Source: Opitutaceae bacterium (GTDB taxonomy: Bacteria > Verrucomicrobiota > Verrucomicrobiia > Opitutales > Opitutaceae). Taken from it: a DNA stretch of 5,887 nucleotides. The notes under the pieces were generated by a model that saw only the letters and a program-made list of their open reading frames with translations, did not search any database and was not told the DNA's origin. Below are positions 1 through 5,397 of this stretch, piece by piece (position 1 is the stretch's first letter; each line of letters opens with the position of its first letter). Made by a program: the position numbers and the translations under genes. Location of the stretch: positions 1 through 5,887 of the forward strand of contig PMSP01000052.1 in the NCBI GenBank assembly GCA_003168315.1, read 5' to 3'.

Positions 1-26
1 CCGCCCCGGCGCCGAACCCGGCCTGA
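1..26 (+). CDS. 3' end of an upstream gene (partial, unidentified)
   Basis: Reading from base 3, seven codons (APAPNPA) run into a TGA at 24-26. An intrinsic terminator on the same strand begins 13 nt later, which is the usual distance for a gene end. An Ala/Pro-rich tail is typical of a disordered C-terminus in a GC-rich genome, but seven residues cannot identify the protein. The gene is inferred from the terminator and the open frame; the true stop could be elsewhere. Confidence 0.35.
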
Positions 27-38
27 CCGCGCCCCTCG

Positions 39-60
39 AAGCCGCGGGTGCGGCTTTTTT
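39..60 (+). terminator. Rho-independent terminator of the upstream gene
   Basis: A perfect 7-bp stem, AAGCCGC (39-45) with GCGGCTT (50-56), closes a GGGT loop, and the T run continues to base 60. This is the textbook intrinsic terminator layout on the + strand. It ends transcription of whatever lies to the left and insulates ugd. It also argues against any ugd start placed inside it, such as the in-frame GTG at 48. Confidence 0.85.
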
Positions 61-107
61 GCGGCTTGGTTTTGCCCAGTTGGCCCCCAACATGCTCCCT
101 CACTAGC

Positions 108-1466
108 ATGAAGATTTGCTGCATAGGCGCGGGTTACGTGGGCGGCCCCACGATGGCGATGATCGCGCTCAAGGCGCCCGACATCGAGGTGAGGGTGGTG
201 GACATGAACGCCTCGCGGATCGCCGCCTGGAGCTCGAAAAGCCTGCCGATCTACGAGCCGGGCCTGGACGAGATCGTGGAGAGCGTCCGCGGCAAGAACC
301 TGCATTTCTCGACGGACGTCAAGGGGGCCATCGAGGCCGCCGACATCGTCTTCGTGGCCGTCAACACGCCGACGAAGAGCTACGGCGTCGGCGCCGGCCG
401 CGCCGCCGACCTGCGCTTCATCGAGTCGGTGGCGCGGACGATAGCCGAGTGCGCGACCGGCCCGAAGATCATCGTCGAGAAGTCGACGATCCCGGTGAAG
501 ACGGCCGAGACGATCAAGGACATCCTGGCGGCCAACGGCCGCGGGATAAAGTTCCAGGTGCTCTCGAACCCGGAGTTCCTCGCGGAGGGGACCGCCGTCG
601 CCGACCTCCTCAACCCCGATCGGGTGCTGATCGGCGGGGAGCGGACGCCGGAGGGCGCCGCCGCCGTGGCCACCCTCACCGACGTGTATGCCCGCTGGGT
701 GCCGAGGGAGAGGATCATAACGACGAACCTCTGGTCGTCCGAGCTCTCGAAGCTGGTCGCGAACGCGTTCCTCGCGCAGAGGATCTCCTCCATCAACTCA
801 ATCTCCGCCCTCTGCGAGGCGACCGGCGCCGACGTCGACGAGGTGGCCAACGCCATCGGCCGGGACTCGCGGATAGGCTCCAAGTTCCTCAAGGCCTCGG
901 TCGGCTTCGGCGGCTCCTGCTTCCAGAAGGACATCCTCAACCTCGTGTACCTGTGCGAGCACTTCGGGCTGCCGGAGGTGGCCTCGTACTGGGAGGGCGT
1001 CGTCAAGATGAACGACTGGCAGAAGCGCCGCTTCACGACGAGGATCGTGCGCGCCCTCTACAATTCCGTCGCCGACAAGCGGATCGCCGTCCTCGGCTTC
1101 GCCTTCAAGAAGGACACGAACGACACGCGCGAGTCCGCGGCGATTTCCGTGTGCCGCGACCTGATCGCCGAGCAGGCGAGGGTGACGGTCTACGATCCCA
1201 AGGTCCCCGCCGACGAGATACGCCGGGACGTTCTCGGCAAGGACGTGGACAACCCGCTCCTCACGGTCGCAACGAACGCCTACGACGCCGCCGTCGGCGC
1301 CCACGCGCTGGCGATCGCGACCGAGTGGGACGAGTTCAAGGCGCTGGACTTCGCCAGGATCTACGGCGCCATGACCAAGCCTGCGTTCATCTTCGACGGG
1401 CGAAACATCCTCGACCTCCAGAAGCTGAAGGATATCGGGTTCCGGGTATCCGGCATCGGGAAGTAG
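108..1466 (+). CDS. ugd: UDP-glucose 6-dehydrogenase (animal-like UGDH family)
   Basis: This 452-residue enzyme oxidises UDP-glucose twice with NAD+ to give UDP-glucuronate, a precursor for acidic exopolysaccharide, capsule or LPS sugars; it acts in the cytosol. The N-terminal Rossmann fold starts at residue 1 with the GAGYVGG motif (7-13). Matching the human enzyme with an offset of 5, I see Glu156 (NPEFLAEG), Lys215 and Asn219 (SELSKLVANAF), Arg255, the catalytic Cys271 in FGGSCFQKD, and Asp275. The C-terminal UDP-binding domain carries FAFKKDTNDTRES (331-343) and FDGR (429-432). Long stretches read like animal UGDH rather than the shorter typical bacterial Ugd. The ATG at 108 is chosen because it puts the dinucleotide fold at the terminus; an upstream in-frame GTG at 48 lies inside a terminator. 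There is no Shine-Dalgarno sequence. The gene appears monocistronic and converges on alr. Confidence 0.96.
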   Translation: MKICCIGAGYVGGPTMAMIALKAPDIEVRVVDMNASRIAAWSSKSLPIYEPGLDEIVESVRGKNLHFSTDVKGAIEAADIVFVAVNTPTKSYGVGAGRAADLRFIESVARTIAECATGPKIIVEKSTIPVKTAETIKDILAANGRGIKFQVLSNPEFLAEGTAVADLLNPDRVLIGGERTPEGAAAVATLTDVYARWVPRERIITTNLWSSELSKLVANAFLAQRISSINSISALCEATGADVDEVANAIGRDSRIGSKFLKASVGFGGSCFQKDILNLVYLCEHFGLPEVASYWEGVVKMNDWQKRRFTTRIVRALYNSVADKRIAVLGFAFKKDTNDTRESAAISVCRDLIAEQARVTVYDPKVPADEIRRDVLGKDVDNPLLTVATNAYDAAVGAHALAIATEWDEFKALDFARIYGAMTKPAFIFDGRNILDLQKLKDIGFRVSGIGK

Positions 1467-1482
1467 CAGCCGCGCCGCGGGG

Positions 1483-2637
1483 TCACATCCCGAGGGCGGT
1501 CCTGTAGACGCGCGGCACGCGCTTCGTGACCGAGCAAAGTGTTTCCCAGGGTATCGTGTCGGCCCAGCGGCTGAACTCCCCGACCGAGATCTCGTCGTCT
1601 CCCTGGCGGCCCACCAGGACGGCCTCGTCGCCGCTGGCGACGCCCTCGACACCGGTGACGTCGACGACCGTCTGGTCCATGGTCACGCGTCCGAGGACGG
1701 GGCAGCGCACCCCGTGCACAAGGACGCTCGCCTTGTTGCTGACCGCGCGCGGGATCCCGTCCCCGTAGCCCGCGCAGAGGACGGCCACCCTCGATTCCCG
1801 GGAGAGCGTGCGCGTGCGCCCGTAGCTGACGGTCGTCCCGGCGGGAAGCCGCTTCACTATCCCGACCCGCGTCCTGAAGCTGAACACCGGCTCGGTCCTC
1901 ACCTGCGAGAGGAACGAGCCCGGGTGGGGCAGGACTCCGAACTGGAGGAGCCCGACGCGGACCGCGTTGAACGGGCTGGAGCCGGGCATCGTCTCCAGGC
2001 CCGAGCTGTTGTCCGCGTGGACGAACAGCCCATCCGGCGACGAGCCGAGGCCGCCCGCGTCGAGCGCGGCAAGGAAGCGCCTGCGCTGCTCCTCGGTGAA
2101 GGCGGCATCGTCGTCCGGGCTCGCGAAGTGCGTGAACACCCCCGAGAGCCTCAGGTGGCTGGCGGCCTTGATGCGGCGCACAAGGGCGGGCGCCTCCTCG
2201 TGCCACACTCCGAGCCGGCCCATCCCGGTGTCGATCTTCAGGTGCACGGAGACCTCGCGTCCCGCGTCGCGGCCTGCCTTGTCGAGGCGCGCCACCTCGT
2301 CCTCGGTCGAGACGGTCACGGCCAGGTCGTTCTCGGCGGCAAAGCGGTCCTCGTCGGGAAGGAGGGGGCTCAGGAGGAGGATCGGCCAGCCGGGCCCGAG
2401 CTCCCTCAGCTGGGCGGCCTCGGTGATGTTGGCGACGGCGAACAGGTCGGCGCCCGCGTGCATGAGCCGGCCGGCGACCTGCTGAAGCCCGTGGCCGTAC
2501 GCGTCGGCCTTGACGACCGCCACGTACTTTATGTGCGGTGGCAGCGACGCCCGGATCAGCCGCAGGTTGCGCTCAAGCGCGGCCAGGTCGATTTCGGCCC
2601 AGCAGCGCAGCGGGAGCGGCGAATGGGAGGGGTTCAC
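1483..2637 (-). CDS. alr: Alanine racemase, PLP-dependent
   Basis: Alr interconverts L- and D-alanine in the cytosol, supplying D-Ala for peptidoglycan. Numbering from the GTG at 2637 (384 aa, normal for the family): the barrel begins with WAEIDL at 13, and the PLP lysine is Lys43 in VKADAYGHG. KIDTGMGR follows at 134-141 (the Lys that is carbamylated in some homologues, and the Arg near PLP), then HADNSSG at 207-213, Arg227 in the RVGLLQFG segment, catalytic Tyr291 in AGYGDG, and VTMDQ at 318-322. Two positions look unusual. The common RPG-x-x-LYG motif reads RVGLLQFG, and the C-terminal YE motif, which holds an active-site Tyr in Geobacillus Alr, reads PWE (Trp364). The start was chosen because GTGA overlaps the tsaB stop, implying translational coupling. 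An in-frame GTG at 2664 would add nine Pro-rich residues (393 aa). Neither start has a well-placed Shine-Dalgarno. Confidence 0.95.
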   Translation of the reverse strand: MNPSHSPLPLRCWAEIDLAALERNLRLIRASLPPHIKYVAVVKADAYGHGLQQVAGRLMHAGADLFAVANITEAAQLRELGPGWPILLLSPLLPDEDRFAAENDLAVTVSTEDEVARLDKAGRDAGREVSVHLKIDTGMGRLGVWHEEAPALVRRIKAASHLRLSGVFTHFASPDDDAAFTEEQRRRFLAALDAGGLGSSPDGLFVHADNSSGLETMPGSSPFNAVRVGLLQFGVLPHPGSFLSQVRTEPVFSFRTRVGIVKRLPAGTTVSYGRTRTLSRESRVAVLCAGYGDGIPRAVSNKASVLVHGVRCPVLGRVTMDQTVVDVTGVEGVASGDEAVLVGRQGDDEISVGEFSRWADTIPWETLCSVTKRVPRVYRTALGM

Positions 2638-3266
2638 GGGGCGCGGTGGATCTGGGGCACCCACCTCGCATAGCTGGGCTCCTGGTGCAGGAAGGCGTCC
2701 GGCTCGGGCGTGGCCCGGAAAAGGTCCGCCCCGGCGACCGCGGGGAGGGCGAGGAGGGCCGCCAGGTCATACGGGGTCAGGGTGGTGCCGGCGGGGAGGG
2801 GATCCCAGTGCCGGAATCCCTCGGGCGTCACGAGCTCGCCGGAGAGCCCGGCGGCCGGAACCCGCTCGAAGGGGCCCCCGAGCGCAGTGCGGTGCCAGAG
2901 GCCCCGCCGCGCGTCCGCGATCAGGGTGGCGCCCGGCCGTCCCAGGGCGCGCGCGACAAGCGCGAGGGCGTTGTAGGCGAACAGGGGCCGCTCCCTGAGC
3001 ACGTTCCACATCCGCAGCGCCATGGCCGACGTGCGGATCCCCAGGATCGAGCCCGGCCCCTCGCAGAACGCAAAGGCCCCGATGGAGCCGATGTCCACAT
3101 CCAGCTCGTCAAGGCATTCGAACACGCCGACCCCGGCCTCCTCCCTGCGGGACGACCAGCGGGCTTCGCTTCCCTCCGCAAGGAGGCCGGCCTGTATCCT
3201 TTCGGAGGCTGCGTCGATCAGGAGGAGGGGCGGATGATCCCGGAGAATCTGGCTGAGGCTCGGCAT
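2634..3266 (-). CDS. tsaB: TsaB-like tRNA threonylcarbamoyladenosine biosynthesis protein
   Basis: TsaB partners TsaD and TsaE in making t6A at position 37 of ANN-decoding tRNAs; it has the ASKHA fold but acts as a non-catalytic scaffold in characterised species. From the ATG at 3266 (210 aa) the first strand and turn is LLLIDAAS (14-21), followed by AGLLAEG, then FCEGPGSILGIRTS (67-80), which matches the family's GPGSFTGLR segment, then IADARRG (116-122) and a PSYARW tail like the common P-x-YxR ending. Part of the GPGSFTG core is changed (Phe-Thr replaced by Ile-Leu). An in-frame ATG at 3332 would add 22 residues with no family resemblance. I prefer 3266 because the fold begins near its terminus, although no Shine-Dalgarno precedes either. 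The stop overlaps the alr GTG by 4 nt. tsaD and tsaE are not in the window. The family call is good; the exact start is uncertain. Confidence 0.82.
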   Translation of the reverse strand: MPSLSQILRDHPPLLLIDAASERIQAGLLAEGSEARWSSRREEAGVGVFECLDELDVDIGSIGAFAFCEGPGSILGIRTSAMALRMWNVLRERPLFAYNALALVARALGRPGATLIADARRGLWHRTALGGPFERVPAAGLSGELVTPEGFRHWDPLPAGTTLTPYDLAALLALPAVAGADLFRATPEPDAFLHQEPSYARWVPQIHRAP

Positions 3267-3312
3267 CTTGCAAAAGTCACGAAACGCCTGAGTGGGCGCC
3301 CCGGCAAGCCCG

Positions 3313-3340
3313 GTTAAAGGCCAATCCGGCATTGACCCAA
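3313..3340 (-). promoter_or_regulatory. Possible sigma70-type promoter for tsaB-alr
   Basis: On the - strand, TTGGGT (3340-3335) and TTTAAC (3318-3313) are separated by 16 nt. The -10 box matches 4 of 6 consensus bases and the -35 only 3 of 6. Transcription would start near 3306, about 40 nt before the ATG at 3266 and downstream of the alternative ATG at 3332, so it fits the shorter TsaB. The match is weak. Confidence 0.22.
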
Positions 3341-3359
3341 ACCGACATCAACCTACTCT
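3332..3359 (+). promoter_or_regulatory. Possible sigma70-type promoter for tig-clpP(-clpX)
   Basis: TTGACC at 3332-3337 (5 of 6 to TTGACA) is followed after 16 nt by TACTCT at 3354-3359, which keeps the first T, the A and the last T of TATAAT. Transcription would begin near 3366, giving a leader of roughly 36 nt before the GTG at 3402. The -35 is good and the -10 poor, so this is a candidate only. Confidence 0.33.
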
Positions 3360-3401
3360 GAACCCTTACCCGATCCGCACAGCATCAACAGCATATACTC
3401 C

Positions 3402-4718
3402 GTGAACGTCCAACTGAGCACCGTCTCCGATTCCCGCAGAAATCTCGTCGTCTCCCTGGACAAGGAGGAGGTCGACACGGAGCACCAGGCGGTCCTCGGG
3501 GAATACGTCCGCCAGGCCCGGCTGCCGGGCTTCCGCCCCGGAAAGGCCCCGGCGTCGATGGTCATCAAGAGGTTCGGCAAGGAGATAGCCGAGGAGTTCA
3601 AGCAGAAGGTGGTCACCAAGGCCTACCGCGGCGCCCTTGATAAGGAGAAGCTCGACGTCCTGAGCGTCGTCAGCGTCGACGAGGGCAAGATCGAGCCGGG
3701 TTCGCCGGTGGCCATCACCGTGACGGTCGACGTGAGGCCGGAGTTCACGCTTCCCAACTATGTCGGCCTCGCCACCCAGATCGCCCCGGTCGACCCCACG
3801 GACGCCGAGATCGACAACGTCATCCAGGCCATCCGCACCGAGTCCGCCGACTTCAAGGCGGCCGAGCACCCGGCCCGCAAGGGCGACTACGTGAAGCTCG
3901 CCTACGAGGGCTCGCTTGACGGCAGGAAGATAGCGGAGATCGCCGGCGACAAGCAGCTCTACGCAAAGGTCCCCCAGACATGGGAGGAGGTCGAGGGCGC
4001 CAACGAGGGCATCATCCCGGGCCTCGGCAGGCACATGATGGGCGTTTCTAAGGGCGACAGGAAGACGGTGGCGATCTCGTTCCCCGCGGACTTCAAGCCC
4101 GTGCCCGCGCTCGCCGGCAAGAGCGCCGACTACGACATCGAGATCCTTGAGATCCGCGAGCGGGTGCTTCCCGAGATGAACGAGGCGTTCTTCAAGTCCC
4201 ACAAGGTGGACGACCTCGAGGGCCTGAAGGGACAGGTCCGCACGAACCTGAGGCTCCAGAAGGAGCACAGGAACCGCGCGGCCCAGAGGAGCCAGGTCAC
4301 CCAGGCTCTCGCGGACAAGGTCGCCTTCGAGCCCCCGACAAGCCTCGTCGAGGCCGAGACGCAGGGCGTCCTGCGCCAGTTCATCCAGGAGAACATGCGC
4401 CGCGGCATCCCCGCCGAGCAGTTCGAGAAGGACAAGAAGGAGCTCTTCGAGGGCGCGAGGAAGGCCGCGGCCAGCCGCGTCAAGGTCCAGCTCATCCTGG
4501 CGAAGGTCGCCGAGGCGGAGAAGATCTCCGTGTCGGACCGCGACATCGACCTCTACATCCGCAATGAGGCCGCGCGCTCGAACCAGAGGCCGGACAAGAT
4601 CGCCAAGGACCTTTCCAAGGACCGCGAGGCGCTCCGCTCGGTGCACCAGTCGATAATATTCGACAAGTCGGTTGATTTCCTTGTCTCCAAGGCTACATTC
4701 TCGGTAACACAACCGTGA
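3402..4718 (+). CDS. tig: Trigger factor, ribosome-associated chaperone
   Basis: Trigger factor binds the ribosome exit tunnel and shields and folds nascent chains. The 438-residue length is typical. The N-terminal ribosome-binding domain (about 1-115) carries the signature GFRPGKAP at 43-50, equivalent to the E. coli GFRKGK loop. A PPIase-like domain spans about 155-250: GDYVKLAYEGSLDG, then IPGLGRHMMGVSKGD at 205-219 and a LAGK-like turn at 237-240. The C-terminal helical chaperone arms (about 255-430) include LPEMNEAFFKSHKVDD at 256-271. The PPIase domain lacks the usual FEGG segment and has extra residues in its place, so isomerase activity is doubtful. The start is a GTG with no Shine-Dalgarno; it places the protein's first strand as in other family members. 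The stop overlaps the clpP start (GTGA), so tig and clpP are probably co-translated. Confidence 0.95.
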   Translation: MNVQLSTVSDSRRNLVVSLDKEEVDTEHQAVLGEYVRQARLPGFRPGKAPASMVIKRFGKEIAEEFKQKVVTKAYRGALDKEKLDVLSVVSVDEGKIEPGSPVAITVTVDVRPEFTLPNYVGLATQIAPVDPTDAEIDNVIQAIRTESADFKAAEHPARKGDYVKLAYEGSLDGRKIAEIAGDKQLYAKVPQTWEEVEGANEGIIPGLGRHMMGVSKGDRKTVAISFPADFKPVPALAGKSADYDIEILEIRERVLPEMNEAFFKSHKVDDLEGLKGQVRTNLRLQKEHRNRAAQRSQVTQALADKVAFEPPTSLVEAETQGVLRQFIQENMRRGIPAEQFEKDKKELFEGARKAAASRVKVQLILAKVAEAEKISVSDRDIDLYIRNEAARSNQRPDKIAKDLSKDREALRSVHQSIIFDKSVDFLVSKATFSVTQP

Positions 4719-5335
4719 GCTACTACGTCCCCATCGTCCTTGAGAACACCGGCCGCGGCGAGCGGTCGATGGACATCTATTCCCGGCTCCTGAAGGACCG
4801 GATCATCTTCATCGGGACCCCGATTGACGACATGGTCGCGAACCTGGTGATCGCCCAGCTCCTCTACCTCCAGATGGAGGACGCGAAGAAGGACATCCAC
4901 CTCTACATCAATTCCCCGGGCGGCGTCGTCACGGGCGGCATGGCGATCTATGACACGATGAACTTCCTTCAGTGCGACGTGCAGACCTTCTGCATCGGCA
5001 TGGCGGCCAGCATGAGCACGGTCCTCCTCGCCGCGGGAACCAAGGGGAAGCGCTTCGCCCTGCCGAACAGCCGCGTCATGATCCACCAGCCCTCGGGCGG
5101 GGCGGGCGGCCAGGCCGCCGACATCACGATCGCGGCCAAGGAGATCCTGCGCTGGCGCAAGACGCTGAGCGAGGTGATCGCCCGGCACACCGGCAAGCCC
5201 CAGGAGCAGGTCGACAAGGATTCGGACCGCGACTACTACATGAGCGCCCCCGAGGCGAAGGCGTACGGGATCGTGGACCACGTTGTCGCGTCGACCCGGG
5301 AGGCGCAGACTCTCGTGGTCAAGACCGCCGCCTGA
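4715..5335 (+). CDS. clpP: ATP-dependent Clp protease proteolytic subunit
   Basis: ClpP forms a two-ring, 14-subunit serine-protease chamber that degrades proteins fed in by ClpX or another Clp ATPase. At 206 aa it has the family's normal size. The N-terminus (YVPIVLENTGRGERSMDIYS) is the typical axial-loop region. The catalytic triad is Ser99 in GMAASM, His124 in MIHQP and Asp173 in DRD, an offset of 2 from mature E. coli ClpP. The substrate-binding strands show INSPGG at 65-70. The residue before the AAS motif is Met where Gln is common (GQAASM). All catalytic residues are present, so it should be active. The GTG start lies within the tig stop (GTGA) and has no Shine-Dalgarno, suggesting translation by ribosomes finishing tig. 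clpX follows 62 nt downstream. Confidence 0.97.
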   Translation: MSYYVPIVLENTGRGERSMDIYSRLLKDRIIFIGTPIDDMVANLVIAQLLYLQMEDAKKDIHLYINSPGGVVTGGMAIYDTMNFLQCDVQTFCIGMAASMSTVLLAAGTKGKRFALPNSRVMIHQPSGGAGGQAADITIAAKEILRWRKTLSEVIARHTGKPQEQVDKDSDRDYYMSAPEAKAYGIVDHVVASTREAQTLVVKTAA

Positions 5336-5343
5336 GGCGGCGG
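5325..5343 (+). other. Perfect GC hairpin with the clpP stop codon as its loop
   Basis: CCGCCGCC (5325-5332) and GGCGGCGG (5336-5343) are exact reverse complements, giving an 8-bp all-GC stem whose 3-nt loop is the TGA stop of clpP. No T run follows, so it is not a standard intrinsic terminator. It could stabilise the tig-clpP mRNA 3' end, mark a processing site, or limit read-through into clpX. It could also be a by-product of GC-rich Ala codons. Confidence 0.5.
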
Positions 5344-5355
5344 ACTGGGTAGATT

Positions 5356-5376
5356 CCGCCCTCGACAGGGGGGCGG
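5356..5376 (+). other. Second hairpin in the clpP-clpX spacer
   Basis: CCGCCC (5356-5361) pairs exactly with GGGCGG (5371-5376) around a 9-nt loop. An alternative fold extends inward with CCCT/AGGG and bulges three G. It is followed by TCAAAAAC, so there is no U tract and no terminator on the + strand. It lies 21 nt before the clpX ATG and could affect ribosome access to clpX. Function is inferred from position only. Confidence 0.4.
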
Positions 5377-5397
5377 TCAAAAACACACTCACCAGCC

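Noticed and set aside
48..107. GTG at 48 as the ugd start, giving a 472-residue protein
   Set aside because: The start lies inside the intrinsic terminator, and the extra 20 residues have no counterpart in the family, which begins right at the dinucleotide-binding strand.
116..1507. 463-codon open frame on the + strand overlapping ugd
   Set aside because: Its translation is almost entirely Arg, Gly, Asp and Pro, the out-of-frame shadow expected of a GC-rich gene; the ugd frame has clear catalytic motifs.
2669..2671. - strand ATG preceded by AGGAG with a 7-nt spacer near the tsaB/alr junction
   Set aside because: It is in frame with neither alr nor tsaB, so it does not start a supported gene.
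1714..3317. Long + strand open frames opposite alr and tsaB (1714-2673 and 2538-3317)
   Set aside because: Low-complexity shadows of two recognisable - strand genes, with no domain of their own.
3394..3399. TATACT as the -10 box for tig (5 of 6 match)
   Set aside because: Transcription would start at or after the GTG at 3402, and no -35 box lies 16-18 nt upstream.
3366..4712. 448-codon open frame antisense to almost all of tig
   Set aside because: The Leu/Val/Asp/Gly-rich translation has no recognisable motif and mirrors tig codons; long antisense frames are normal at this GC content.
5325..5376. Hairpins after clpP as an intrinsic terminator
   Set aside because: No T run follows either stem on the + strand, and clpX begins shortly after.
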